A program made the position numbers and the translations under genes. The notes beneath the pieces were generated by a model, which was given only the letters and a program-made list of their open reading frames with translations, searched no databases and was not told the origin of the DNA. Shown piece after piece: positions 8,406-16,960 of a stretch of DNA of 64,000 nt. Source of the DNA: Planctomycetota bacterium (lineage in GTDB: Bacteria; Planctomycetota; Phycisphaerae; UBA1845); contig JAJRWX010000074.1 in the NCBI GenBank assembly GCA_024276605.1, positions 1 to 64,000 of the forward strand, given 5' to 3'. Within the stretch, counting starts at the first letter, position 1. Every line of letters begins with the position of its first letter.

Positions 8406-9437
8406 ATGATGGCCACAATAACCTCTACCACAGCCGCAATGCTCACAGTCCTGTTACTCGGACAAGCTCAGGGGCTACCGGATACGCCACTACAAAAAAC
8501 AACCGTCATTCAACCGCGCCGCCCGGTTGCCACCTACTCCATCGTCGCACGTGATCCTACGACCGGTGAGATGGGGGTTGCGGTACAATCACATTGGTTT
8601 TCCGTCGGCAGTGTCGTACCCTGGGCACAAGCCGGGGTTGGCGCGGTAGCCACACAATCTCTCGTGGACCCAGTTTATGGCCCTTTTGGTTTAGAGATGA
8701 TGCGCCTTGGGCGAACGGCACCGGAGGCCTTGAAGGGTGTCCTCGTCAGTGACGCAGGTCGAGCCGTCAGACAGGTAGCCATGATCGATGCTACCGGTCG
8801 GGTTGCAGCGCATACCGGCGAAAAATGTATCGCCCAGGCTGGACACATAGTCGATAAGCAGGCTCAGTTTTCCGTGCAAGCCAATCTGATGGCCAATGAC
8901 GATGTGTGGCCCGCGATGGCCAAAGCCTATCGTCAGGCATCCGGCGACCTGGCTGACCGCATGGTAGCAGCCCTCGAAGCTGCACAAAACGTCGGCGGAG
9001 ACATTCGCGGCAAGCAATCTGCCGCGCTAATCGTGGTCAGCGCGACTTCAACCGGCAAGCCTTGGGTAGATCGTACTTTTGACTTGCGCATTGAAGATCA
9101 TCCAACCCCCATCCAAGAACTAAAACGATTAGTTAAATTACAACGCGCGTACCAACACATGAATGCGGGCGACCTGGCTATCGAGCATGAAAACTTTGAA
9201 TTGGCCTCTCGTGAGTATACAGCCGCTGAAAAGCTAGCCCCGCACATCGTGGAGATTCCCTTCTGGAGCGCCGTCACCTTAGTCAGCAGTGGACGAGTGG
9301 ACGCTGCCCTGCCGATATTCAAAAGTGTATTTCAACGCGAACCCATCTGGGCACAGTTGGTACCCAAACTCGTGCGTAGTGGGCTACTTCCCAACGATCC
9401 CGCTTTGATCGAAAAGATTTTAGATCAAGCCAAGTAA
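8406..9437 (+). CDS. exported DUF1028-family (Ntn-hydrolase-like) protein
   Basis: 343 aa. A signal peptide is likely at 1-23 (ATITSTTAAMLTVLLLGQAQG). The DUF1028 domain spans about 40-235, starting with TYSIVARDPTTGEMGVAVQS and WAQAGVGAVATQSLVDPVYG, the hallmark of this family of putative Ntn-fold hydrolases. The C-terminus (260-343) is helical and TPR-like (AIEHENFELASREYTAAEKLAPH). The biochemical role of the family is not established. ATGATG at 8406 and 8409 are equally good starts. Confidence 0.85.
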   Translation: MMATITSTTAAMLTVLLLGQAQGLPDTPLQKTTVIQPRRPVATYSIVARDPTTGEMGVAVQSHWFSVGSVVPWAQAGVGAVATQSLVDPVYGPFGLEMMRLGRTAPEALKGVLVSDAGRAVRQVAMIDATGRVAAHTGEKCIAQAGHIVDKQAQFSVQANLMANDDVWPAMAKAYRQASGDLADRMVAALEAAQNVGGDIRGKQSAALIVVSATSTGKPWVDRTFDLRIEDHPTPIQELKRLVKLQRAYQHMNAGDLAIEHENFELASREYTAAEKLAPHIVEIPFWSAVTLVSSGRVDAALPIFKSVFQREPIWAQLVPKLVRSGLLPNDPALIEKILDQAK

Positions 9438-9532
9438 ACGTCGTCCTTGTACCCACGCACATCGTCATCCGCCGCATCTGGGAAACCAGTACGTTGCCAT
9501 ACGCCATCCACGGCGGCATGACACTCACGCCA

Positions 9533-10294
9533 TTATGTATTCACGACTGGTCGTTGTGGTATTTCAATTAGATCGGGATCGAGCATGTCACGTGACAGTT
9601 CCAACCCAATCACATAGTCAGACGTGTCGGATGCTTGTTCGATCGTCTCAAACGTCCAACTGTGATCCAAACAAAAAGGCCCCACCCGTCGACGGACCAA
9701 CGAGGTTAGACAGCCGCCGGTCCCCAATTGCACACCCACATCACGAATCACCGACCGCACATACGTACCGCGACCACAGGCCATTTCAAAATCCAAGTTC
9801 GGCCAATCATACGCGTACAGGTGAAGCCAGTAGATGCGCACCACGCGCGATTTTAGTGTAAGGTCTTGTCCACGGGCAGCACGCTTATAAGCCGGTACGC
9901 CATCGATTTTAATCGCACTAATCACAGGTGGCGTCTGCTCAATGTCACCCTCAAAATTCCTTAGCGCTGATCGCACCTCATCTACACTCGGCTGATGCGC
10001 CGTTTCAAAAGGAATGAGTGCCGAATCACTGTCATGGCTGACGCTTGTCACATCCAATCGGGCGGTGCATCGATACACCTTCGGCTGATCCATAATCGCT
10101 TCCACTAATTTCGTCGCTTTACCCAGGCATAGCACTAGTACGCCCGACGCCCCCGGATCAAGCGTACCCGCATGGCCGCTTTTTCGTTGCCCGCTGAGGG
10201 CACGCACTTTGTACAAGGCCTTGGCAGATGTAATACCGATCGGTTTATCCAGTGTGATAATACCGTCTAATAATGAGGTTGGCTGACGCGACAT
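9533..10294 (-). CDS. truB: tRNA pseudouridine(55) synthase
   Basis: 253 aa from the ATG at 10294. The open frame runs further upstream, but that part overlaps the next gene and lacks family similarity. TruB makes the universal pseudouridine 55 in the tRNA T-arm. GHAGTLDPGASGVL carries the catalytic Asp46. The start block GIITLDKPIGITS (11-23), the KxxGHAGTLDP loop and GRGTYVRSVIRDVG are diagnostic. The usual C-terminal PUA-like extension is short. Confidence 0.95.
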   Translation of the reverse strand: MSRQPTSLLDGIITLDKPIGITSAKALYKVRALSGQRKSGHAGTLDPGASGVLVLCLGKATKLVEAIMDQPKVYRCTARLDVTSVSHDSDSALIPFETAHQPSVDEVRSALRNFEGDIEQTPPVISAIKIDGVPAYKRAARGQDLTLKSRVVRIYWLHLYAYDWPNLDFEMACGRGTYVRSVIRDVGVQLGTGGCLTSLVRRRVGPFCLDHSWTFETIEQASDTSDYVIGLELSRDMLDPDLIEIPQRPVVNT

Positions 10295-10319
10295 GAAATA
10301 TGATGGTTGCCAAAAAAGA

Positions 10320-10703
10320 CTAGTCGTCCACTCTTTCGTAGCGTACTGTAACGTTCTTTTGATTCGGATCGGAAAGTAAGAGCACGCCGTTAGCAGCCAC
10401 ACGGCCGGCGTAAGTTTGGCGTTGACCGCCACTGGGTAGAAGTTCCAGCATAAATCCATTCCATCGGTAACGACCGGTTTCGGTTTTTCCACTAGCTGAC
10501 GCCGTTGCTGTAGCCGTATATTCTCCGCTAGTAGACAAGGTCATCTCCGCCAATGTCCAATGTTGGGGTAAATCATGTTGCGACGTCCGCCATTGGCCGG
10601 CAATGCTGCACCCGCCAAGTGTCCCAAGCAACAGACTAAACGACGTCAGCCCATACCACCATCGTATCCACCCGCTTTTGACTATGCCTTCTCTGTGCAT
10701 CAT
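10320..10703 (-). CDS. small putative lipoprotein
   Basis: 127 aa. The N-terminus ends in a lipobox-like LLLGTLGGC (Cys32 as lipidated residue). The mature part is beta-rich (AEMTLSTSGEYTATATA, GRYRWNGFMLELLPSGG), similar in style to small lipocalin-like or 'TIGR03067-like' sheets, though no family is certain. It lies 25 bp upstream of truB and is probably in the same transcript. The first of two ATGs is used. Confidence 0.6.
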   Translation of the reverse strand: MMHREGIVKSGWIRWWYGLTSFSLLLGTLGGCSIAGQWRTSQHDLPQHWTLAEMTLSTSGEYTATATASASGKTETGRYRWNGFMLELLPSGGQRQTYAGRVAANGVLLLSDPNQKNVTVRYERVDD

Positions 10704-10943
10704 CTCGCTATCAGTGATCGTTAGTGAAACCAGGCTAATTCACAAGCTGTCTTGACTATACCTCATGACGCTACATCTGCCAGTTATCGAGTAAGATTAT
10801 CTACCAGGTAAATACAGACGGCAAACCACGCTGAAACTGATCCTCCCCGCCGACATTGCAGCACAGGCCGTCGGTCTCTATACTCTAGTGCCTAGGCGAG
10901 GATAATCATGCCCCGCCCCTAATAGTGACAGGAGAAGATACCA

Positions 10944-11162
10944 GTGCCTATTTATGAGTTCACCTGCAAGGCATGTGATCATGAGTTCGAGGAATTGCTT
11001 CGTTCCATGTCAGGCGCGCAGAAAGTGACTTGCCCATCCTGCGGCAGTAAAACGCCCCAACGCAAACTTAGCGTATTCGCAGCACAACAGGGCTATACCC
11101 AACCAACCCCGAGCGGTGGGTGTGGCCGGTGTGGTGATGTGAACGGGCCGTGTGGTATGTAA
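10944..11162 (+). CDS. FmdB-family zinc ribbon protein
   Basis: 72 aa from a GTG at 10944, supported by AGGAG about 9 bases upstream. MPIYEFTCKACDHEFEELL and CPSCGS give two CxxC pairs of the FmdB/CxxC_CXXC_SSSS regulatory zinc ribbon, followed by a Gly/Cys-rich tail (CGRCGDVNGPCGM). The role of this family is uncertain (a putative regulator). It overlaps the following membrane gene's longest frame by 11 bp. Confidence 0.9.
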   Translation: MPIYEFTCKACDHEFEELLRSMSGAQKVTCPSCGSKTPQRKLSVFAAQQGYTQPTPSGGCGRCGDVNGPCGM

Positions 11163-11652
11163 CGTCTTTTCGTTATTTGAAGGATTCTTCACATTGTCAC
11201 GACCAGACGCTCACTCTCCCATCCACATTCCTTTAACGGGTTTACTTGCCTGGATCGTTCCGGGGTTGGGTCACTTGTTCATCGGCGAGCGCACGCGCGG
11301 GCTAATTTTCATGGTGACTATATCGGCGACGTTTTGGGCAGGTATAGCCATCGGCGGCGCCGGCTCAACCATCGACCCGCAACATCGAAAGCTCTGGTTT
11401 ACCGCCCAGTTACTTACGGGTGGTCAGTCGTTGGTCGCCGTTGCTTTGCACCAAAAAGCTATCGCGCCTTATCCCCCGTCTTCCAAACCTCCGGTCATCG
11501 GACATTGGCTGTCCATTGATGTCGGCACGCATTACACCGGGGTGGCGGGCCTACTAAATTTGCTGGTTATACTCGACGCCATTTTCAGCGCGGATACGGC
11601 AACCCGGAAGCGCCCTGAATTCGCAACCGGACATGGGAGCACCGTATCTTGA
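11152..11652 (+). CDS. small integral membrane protein (DUF6677-like)
   Basis: 166 aa as the longest frame (GTG at 11152). A TTG at 11194 (LSRPDAHSP) is an alternative start that removes the overlap with the FmdB gene. LLAWIVPGLGHLFIGERTRGLIF is typical of small planctomycete membrane proteins with a 'PGLGH' hairpin. About four hydrophobic segments are present, and the C-terminus is polar. Its TGA overlaps the TTG start of the next gene (TTGA), indicating translational coupling. The function is unknown. Confidence 0.7.
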   Translation: MVCNVFSLFEGFFTLSRPDAHSPIHIPLTGLLAWIVPGLGHLFIGERTRGLIFMVTISATFWAGIAIGGAGSTIDPQHRKLWFTAQLLTGGQSLVAVALHQKAIAPYPPSSKPPVIGHWLSIDVGTHYTGVAGLLNLLVILDAIFSADTATRKRPEFATGHGSTVS

Positions 11653-11876
11653 ACCTACTTGCGAACTTTCTCTACAGCGGATTAAACCTGACAGGCATAC
11701 CGCGTTTTCCGTTCATGCTCCCCCTTTGTTTAAGTATCGCCATTGTGTACAAGACGGCGCGTTGCAATAAGCTAAAAGATATTCCTATCGCTACATTGAT
11801 ACTTTGGATAACCATCGTCGTCGGAATGGTGTTAGTCGGCGTGGGCTTGTGGATACTCTTTACAATCATGGCGTAA
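11649..11876 (+). CDS. very small membrane protein
   Basis: 75 aa from a TTG at 11649 that overlaps the preceding stop codon by three bases. Hydrophobic segments lie at about 20-35 and 48-73, with the conserved-looking block MLPLCLSIAIVYKTARCNKLKDIP between them. It is probably a partner of the upstream membrane protein. No function can be assigned. Confidence 0.6.
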   Translation: MNLLANFLYSGLNLTGIPRFPFMLPLCLSIAIVYKTARCNKLKDIPIATLILWITIVVGMVLVGVGLWILFTIMA

Positions 11877-11966
11877 TCCGCAACGCAGTACCCCTCTACA
11901 TTGCGCTCTCATTGATGGTGCATCGCCTTATCGAGATAACCACTCGAAAAAAACAGATTCAACAGT

Positions 11967-12191
11967 CTACGAAGGCAATCGAACCGGGCCGGCGTTGGGA
12001 ACGATGTACGCATAGGCGTCCGGCTCATCGGGTTGTGTCTTGCGATCGTTCTCGACCACAATTAAACGTGTCATTTTGGACATGGAACCTACCAGGTATT
12101 CCTTCCCGTCCGCGTTTTTCTGCTTACGAAGTCGTATCTTAGTACCTTCCAAAGTTTGCCCTTTCCCGTCGGCTTGTCGTAAAATAATCAC
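11967..12191 (-). CDS. small hypothetical protein
   Basis: 74 aa from a GTG at 12191. The sequence is soluble and looks genuinely coding (GKEYLVGSMSKMTRLIVVEN, DEPDAYAYIVPNA). A TTTAATTAAA palindrome lies just upstream. It is upstream of nothing on its strand, and adk follows in the other direction of increasing coordinates. I do not recognise the family. Confidence 0.5.
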   Translation of the reverse strand: MIILRQADGKGQTLEGTKIRLRKQKNADGKEYLVGSMSKMTRLIVVENDRKTQPDEPDAYAYIVPNAGPVRLPS

Positions 12192-12260
12192 CGTTTAATT
12201 AAACTACGCGTATCATCGGCGGTGTGTCGGTGATTACACGGTATACATCGAATGTTGCCA

Positions 12261-12875
12261 TCATATCTTAGCTGATACAAAACCCACCAGCGCATCGGCC
12301 ACATCACGCAGCACAGCTAGCGGTGGTTGATCGGCGTTGACTTTGGCCACCAGCTTTTTGGGGTAGGCATCGAGCACCGGATAAGTTTCACGTTCATACA
12401 CCCCAATCCGGTTTTCAATCACACTACGATCCGCATCGTCCGGTCTGTTGGACCTTTTCGCGCGCCCCATCAGCCGAGCAATCAATGCATCCTGATCGTC
12501 GATCATCAGGTGGACCACACGCTTCACATCAATCACGTCATTCAACAAATCGACCTGGGCCGTCGTCCGTGGGATACCGTCAAGGATAAGCGTGTGATAA
12601 GATAAATCAATCTTACCTGACGCAATACAAGATTCCACATGATGCCGAAAAACACGGATCGTCAACTCATCCGGGACGAGTTGCCCTTTGGTGGCATAGG
12701 AAAGAAATTCTTTTCCAATATCGGATGCCTTATCGATGCCACGAAAAATGTCTCCCATGGCTAAATGCACCAAGTTAGGCAATTGCGCAAGCACCACACC
12801 TTGCGTTCCCTTTCCCGAACCGGGGCAACCAAACAACAGAATAGACGGATAACGGTTTTTCGCAGACACAACCAA
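12261..12875 (-). CDS. adk: adenylate kinase, short form
   Basis: 204 aa. It catalyses ATP + AMP to 2 ADP. The P-loop GCPGSGKGT is at 16-24. LDGIPRTTAQ matches the AMP-binding GxPR block, and GRAKRSNRPDDADRSVIENRI covers a short LID without the Cys4 zinc site seen in long forms. The first 8-10 residues before SILLFGCPG are variable. AAGGAG lies about 6 bases before the ATG. It stands alone with 248 bp of apparently non-coding DNA upstream. Confidence 0.93.
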   Translation of the reverse strand: MVVSAKNRYPSILLFGCPGSGKGTQGVVLAQLPNLVHLAMGDIFRGIDKASDIGKEFLSYATKGQLVPDELTIRVFRHHVESCIASGKIDLSYHTLILDGIPRTTAQVDLLNDVIDVKRVVHLMIDDQDALIARLMGRAKRSNRPDDADRSVIENRIGVYERETYPVLDAYPKKLVAKVNADQPPLAVLRDVADALVGFVSAKI

Positions 12876-13123
12876 CTCCTTTAATTACATCGCTACGAGC
12901 CACATAGACGCCAAACACTATTGTCCCGTTATATCTATGTTAGGCTCGGACCAATAAACCAATAGTATGCGTTCTTATAGTATCGTCAGCTCAAAAGTCG
13001 TTCCACTCCTCACCCATGACGCATCACATACTTCTCAATTGTACGTTAAGGTTATAGCTGACAAATACATAGCGTTAGCCGTAGTAAAGAGGCGACGGTT
13101 CTCGGTGAGCGTAATTCACGATA

Positions 13124-14215
13124 CTAAGGATTAGCCGCCCCGTGTTTTCGCTGCCAGGCGGCCCGTAACGCGTCGTCCATAATCTTTACCCGCGCCCCTG
13201 TCAGGAGCGAATCGTACAGATGACGCATCGCCTCGGGTGATTCTCTGTCTTCCAGACGCCGGATAAGCTGGTCACGTACACCGGCCATATCCTTAGATAC
13301 AGCGGGCACCACCGACTCCAAACGAATAATATGATACCAGCGTCCTATGCGAAGCGGCTTTGACACCTCCCCTACCCCCAGCCGTTCTACCGTATCTCTC
13401 ATCGCCTTGGGCACGATTTCATCCTCAACCGAGAACGGATCAAGTAACCCACCCTGATCCGCACTAATTCTATTGACACTATAACGTCTGGCTACAATCG
13501 CAAAATCTACACCGGACGATAGTTCATCCAGCACGCGCGAAGCTTGGCTCTGTGAGGCTAGTTGAATATGTCGAACCTGAAACCGCCGTCCATAGGCTCG
13601 TGTATATTCTGCTAGTAACTGACTTTGCGTATAATGACTTTCCGACGTGACCATCTTCCGCAAATAGGCATTGCGGCGAACCCCGATCATAAACTCCTCA
13701 CGAGAGATGTTGCGCTGAAGCAACACCGTGTCTAACATCTGCTCAGCTTCCGAGTGCGAAAAGGTAGCGTTAGACATACTCGATAGCGGATCGATCATCT
13801 GTCGTAACATGCGGTCATATTCGTCCTCGATATCTTGCTGAACGACGACAATGGATCGCGCCGCGCATGCGCGCTGGGCGCGCTCTAGCACGACCAGCTG
13901 TTCAAGCATACCCGGACCGTAGGAACGCAATAGTAAATCGACCATACGATGTCGCTTAATCGCATGACCATCGACCGTCGCCATGATTTCACGGCCATCC
14001 TCCGGGTTTTCGTTTCGCCCGGCATCATCCTGCCGATCATCTGTTGTGTCCGTCAGTAACGGTGTCTGTGTACCAGCTATTTGAGCATCTCTTACACCTC
14101 GACTTACCGTGGGCAACACGTGAGATTTGTTATTCACACAAGCTGGAGAAACTCCCCATAGACCTATCATCCATAACAATAACATCGCCGGTGATCGCTG
14201 AAACATGAGCATCAT
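13124..14215 (-). CDS. parvulin-type peptidyl-prolyl isomerase lipoprotein (SurA/PrsA-like)
   Basis: About 363 aa from the ATG at 14215, which starts a good lipoprotein signal (QRSPAMLLLWMIGLWGVSPAC). A SurA_N-like helical region (about 80-200) is followed by a PpiC rotamase domain marked by RHIQLASQSQASRVLDELSSG, FAIVARRYS and DQGGLLDPFSVEDEIVPKAM, ending in GRWYHIIRLE. It probably helps fold exported or outer-membrane proteins. The longer open frame begins at a GTG at 14257 but adds an unlikely leader. It is divergent from the MBL gene at 14402. Confidence 0.85.
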   Translation of the reverse strand: MMLMFQRSPAMLLLWMIGLWGVSPACVNNKSHVLPTVSRGVRDAQIAGTQTPLLTDTTDDRQDDAGRNENPEDGREIMATVDGHAIKRHRMVDLLLRSYGPGMLEQLVVLERAQRACAARSIVVVQQDIEDEYDRMLRQMIDPLSSMSNATFSHSEAEQMLDTVLLQRNISREEFMIGVRRNAYLRKMVTSESHYTQSQLLAEYTRAYGRRFQVRHIQLASQSQASRVLDELSSGVDFAIVARRYSVNRISADQGGLLDPFSVEDEIVPKAMRDTVERLGVGEVSKPLRIGRWYHIIRLESVVPAVSKDMAGVRDQLIRRLEDRESPEAMRHLYDSLLTGARVKIMDDALRAAWQRKHGAANP

Positions 14216-14401
14216 ATCATCCGATATTGATCCATTCCATCGAGCGATTAGTAGCACGGTGTGCCTGGCCGGTCAATTGAGTGCATATTCTACTGCCTTT
14301 GCCAGTGGTCATGCGGGCATCAAAACTCTATGATACGCGTATCGCGTGAGGAAATAATAACCCGCATGGGGGTAAGCCGCCCAACATGTGCCATTGACAT
14401 T

Positions 14402-15199
14402 ATGAGCAAACTCACCAGCCAAGATGATTTCGAAGTTGTCGTACTCGGCAGCGGCACATCGCACGGCGTGCCCATGATCGGCTGCCCATGTGAAGTATGC
14501 ACCTCAACTGACCCCCACGACCAGCGCACCAGACCCAGTATTTGGATTCGATCGGGTGAATCCTGCCTGCTGGTGGATACATCGCCGGAACTCCGTCTGC
14601 AATGCTTAGCCAATAACATCGACCGCGTTGACGCCGTACTCTATACCCACCACCATGCGGACCACGTCACAGGATTGGACGATCTGCGACGGTTCAATTG
14701 GCTGATGCGCCAACCCGTCCATTGCTATGGCCAACAGCGCACCTTAGATGCACTACGACGTATGTTCGCTTATGCATTCGAAGCTGCCCCAGACTCACCA
14801 CACAGTAGGCCGCAAATTGAGCTGCATGAGATGAATGATCAGCCCATAGACATCGCCGGCGTGCATGTCATACCTATTCCGCTCATGCACGGCCCATTGC
14901 CTGTGTTAGGTTTTCGCATCGGTCGCTTCGCCTATTGCACCGATTGCAGCTTTATCCCTGAGAAGTCAATGGCTAAGTTGGAAGGTCTGGAGGTATTAAT
15001 TCTCGATGCGCTGCGACGAACCGCTCACCCCACGCACTTTAACCTGGATCAAGCCATCGCAGCCGCAGAACTCATTTCAGCCGAAAAAACTTTTTTTACT
15101 CACATCGCCCATGAAATTCATCACGAAAACACGACAAAAGAACTCCCTGAAGGCATGGCCCTAGCCTACGATGGCTTGCGCATAAGCCTGTCTGAATAA
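14402..15199 (+). CDS. MBL-fold metallohydrolase (PhnP-like)
   Basis: 265 aa from the ATG at 14402; an ATG at 14366 (MGVSRPTC) is an alternative start. The metal site is THHHADH with His83, His85, Asp87 and His88. The N-terminal GSGTSHGVPMIGCPCEVC adds the cysteine cluster typical of the PhnP group of cyclic phosphodiesterases. LMHGPLPVLGFRIG and YCTDCSFIPE supply the remaining ligands. No phn genes surround it, so the substrate is more likely a general cyclic phosphodiester than a phosphonate-pathway intermediate; this last point is inference. Confidence 0.88.
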   Translation: MSKLTSQDDFEVVVLGSGTSHGVPMIGCPCEVCTSTDPHDQRTRPSIWIRSGESCLLVDTSPELRLQCLANNIDRVDAVLYTHHHADHVTGLDDLRRFNWLMRQPVHCYGQQRTLDALRRMFAYAFEAAPDSPHSRPQIELHEMNDQPIDIAGVHVIPIPLMHGPLPVLGFRIGRFAYCTDCSFIPEKSMAKLEGLEVLILDALRRTAHPTHFNLDQAIAAAELISAEKTFFTHIAHEIHHENTTKELPEGMALAYDGLRISLSE

Positions 15200-15654
15200 C
15201 ATAACCCGACGTACATTACGATGATGCCCCAGAATTGCACATAACATTGAGACAATAGAAAAGCCCGTTAACGCTATTAAGCCCACGATTGAGCAAGTGT
15301 AGAATTTATTTTATTTTTTGGCAGACTTTTGCCCTCTAACGGTTCTATAGTGGGATGTCCTTTGGTTGAAAGGCTCCGCTCCATGAGACGATGAGTTTTG
15401 TGGTGGGGAGCCCGGGCAAACGGTAGAAACCCCAGGCCGACTGCCCCGGGCTCCTTTCATATTCACCGTCAACAACCGATCGGCATACGGGGGTATAAAC
15501 CTACACACCGCCTCCGCATAGTTTCGGTGTTCTTTCTAATACAATGTTTTTCTTTACCGAGCCACATGCTTTTAGCTTGCGCGGTGTTACAAAGTTCGTG
15601 TTGGGCGGGATTTATCTGCCGGCTTGCACCGAAGTTCGGTGGGTGAAACCTAAC
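15200..15654. other. intergenic region with hairpins, no gene seen
   Basis: No credible reading frame is present. Inverted arms GGAGCCCGGGCA (from 15406) and TGCCCCGGGCTCC (ending near 15453) form a strong hairpin of about 45 bases. A copy of repeat family R6 lies at 15559-15586. Confidence 0.5.
15559..15586 (+). repeat. short repeat, family R6
   Basis: The copy reads GAGCCACATGCTTTTAGCTT followed by GCGCGGTG. It matches the copies at 3919-3946 and 56904-56930. Confidence 0.5.
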
Positions 15655-16038
15655 CTACGCGCTAAGACCTATCGCTGACGCCGCGGCGAAGTTTTCCGTA
15701 TGGGTGATGGAGAGCATGATACGTTTGATGCCCAATCGATCAGCGCGTCGAGCGGTTTCTCCACAAAGCGTCACCACGGGTGCGCCAAGCTTGTCGGGTA
15801 ATATTTCCATGTCCGTCCAGGCAATCTGCCCCCGCCATCCGACGCCAATCATCTTCAGAATTGCCTCCTTAGCCGCCCACCTCCCAGCTATGTGCTGCAG
15901 CGACGATTTGAATTGAGCCGCCCTGGCTCGTTCAGCTTCGGTTAATACGCGGGCTAAGAATCGCTCGCGATGGTTATACAACACCCGCGCAATACGTGAA
16001 CATTCCACAAGGTCTAAGCCATGGCCGAGGACAGACAT
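15655..16038 (-). CDS. acpS: holo-[acyl-carrier-protein] synthase
   Basis: 127 aa from the ATG at 16038 (MSVLGHGLDLVE); the frame extends a little further upstream, but the family begins here. It transfers 4'-phosphopantetheine from CoA to apo-ACP for fatty acid synthesis. The Mg-binding Asp9 in GHGLDLVE and Glu58 in GRWAAKEAI are present, with ITHTENFAAA near the C-terminus. Length and motifs match AcpS rather than Sfp-type enzymes. Confidence 0.93.
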   Translation of the reverse strand: MSVLGHGLDLVECSRIARVLYNHRERFLARVLTEAERARAAQFKSSLQHIAGRWAAKEAILKMIGVGWRGQIAWTDMEILPDKLGAPVVTLCGETARRADRLGIKRIMLSITHTENFAAASAIGLSA

Positions 16039-16107
16039 AACAACCAACGTAACGTTATTACACCAACATCGCAAAGGGCTATTGGTTATGCCAATAACAA
16101 CCCGGTA

Positions 16108-16159
16108 GGGCAGGTCGTTCTTTCGCCAATCCTAAAATTGGCGAAAGGTTGACCTGCCT
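16108..16159 (-). repeat. hairpin repeat, family R2
   Basis: The arms are GGCAGGTCGTTCTTTCGCC and GGCGAAAGGTTGACCTGCC, nearly perfect complements, with a loop of about 12 bases. Other copies lie at 16602-16650 and 63229-63281. Confidence 0.75.
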
Positions 16160-16209
16160 GAAGCTATCGACACACACAACTATCGTAATAGTCGAATCAG
16201 ATCATCCTT

Positions 16210-16243
16210 CCCCCACCCTTTGCCGGTAGGCAAAGGGTGGGGC
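16210..16243. repeat. hairpin repeat, family R4
   Basis: CCCCACCCTTTGCC and GGCAAAGGGTGGGG surround GGTA. A slightly mutated copy lies at 63352-63387. Confidence 0.65.
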
Positions 16244-16267
16244 ACCAGCGCACATGAGCAACCGCCA

Positions 16268-16388
16268 AATCAGAGCCGCACGGCGCCAGCTTGCGGACCA
16301 GCGCACGTAAACAAAGCCACCTGATTCAGCAAACCCGCCCGCGCCAACCTGTCACCGTGTCACCAGGCTTGCGCCGTGGTGCTCTGAC
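16268..16388 (+). repeat. inverted-repeat element, family R5
   Basis: The left arm TCAGAGCCGCACGGCGCCAGC is matched at the right by the complement-like GCTTGCGCCGTGGTGCTCTGA. The right arm recurs at 16513-16551. A related full copy lies at 62992-63085, again followed by an R1 hairpin. Confidence 0.6.
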
Positions 16389-16435
16389 TGGGTGACCCAG
16401 GTCCTTCTTTTTGGACCTGGGGGAGTCGATGATAT
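16388..16435 (+). repeat. hairpin repeat, family R1
   Basis: The hairpin CCCAGGTCC-TTCTTTTT-GGACCTGGG is followed by GGAGTCGATGATA. There are six copies in the window: here, 35291-35339, 36371-36420, 40063-40105 (-), 41501-41545 (-) and 63102-63146. Confidence 0.75.
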
Positions 16436-16601
16436 GCGGCGTGTGGAATGGCCAAGCTGAAAGCGCGGGCATGTCTTCGCGGTTCACGTTATGCATGCCC
16501 GCGCCAATTTGTCACCGTGTCACCAGGCTTGCGCCGTGGTGCTCTGACTCGTTGCGTAACCTAACATCGCAACCCAAAGACAAGTTCATGCGTGATGGTA
16601 A

Positions 16602-16650
16602 AAGGCAGGTCAACCTTTCGCCTTGAAGGGCGAAAGAACGACCTGCCCTA
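16602..16650 (+). repeat. hairpin repeat, family R2
   Basis: AGGCAGGTCAACCTTTCGCC and GGCGAAAGAACGACCTGCCCT are separated by a short loop. It is in opposite orientation to the copy at 16108-16159. Confidence 0.75.
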
Positions 16651-16960
16651 CGACTAACCCATTGGTACATACGACCACCTGCCCGTTCTGAATACCCGCC
16701 CGCGCGGGTATGACGCTTGCTGGGATGGCCGCTGGGTAAGTGGCTATACGCATCTCGGTCACCCCTTGATGAAAAGTATTGGCAAGGAAGGGGTTATCGT
16801 ACGCCTATCAAGGGGCCGCTTCTTAACAGGCGCGGTTCGGATTGGAGAGGCCGCTTCCTAATCCCGATCCCGATGGACATCGGGACCGGGACGGGACGGT
16901 AATAGCCTCACTTGATAATTCACACGGTGGACGCCATGAGCCCGTAAGCTATAAAATGTC

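Larger units (their letters stand above)
16075..16960. other. repeat-rich intergenic region (about 0.9 kb)
   Basis: No gene is supported. It holds two R2 hairpins (16108-16159, 16602-16650), one R4 hairpin (16210-16243), R5 inverted arms (16268-16388 and a half copy at 16505-16552), one R1 hairpin (16388-16435) and one R8 piece (16828-16856). Confidence 0.6.

Noticed and set aside
9535-10294. Extended TruB start at 10492
   Set aside because: The extra N-terminal residues overlap the small lipoprotein gene and do not resemble TruB; the family begins at the ATG at 10294.
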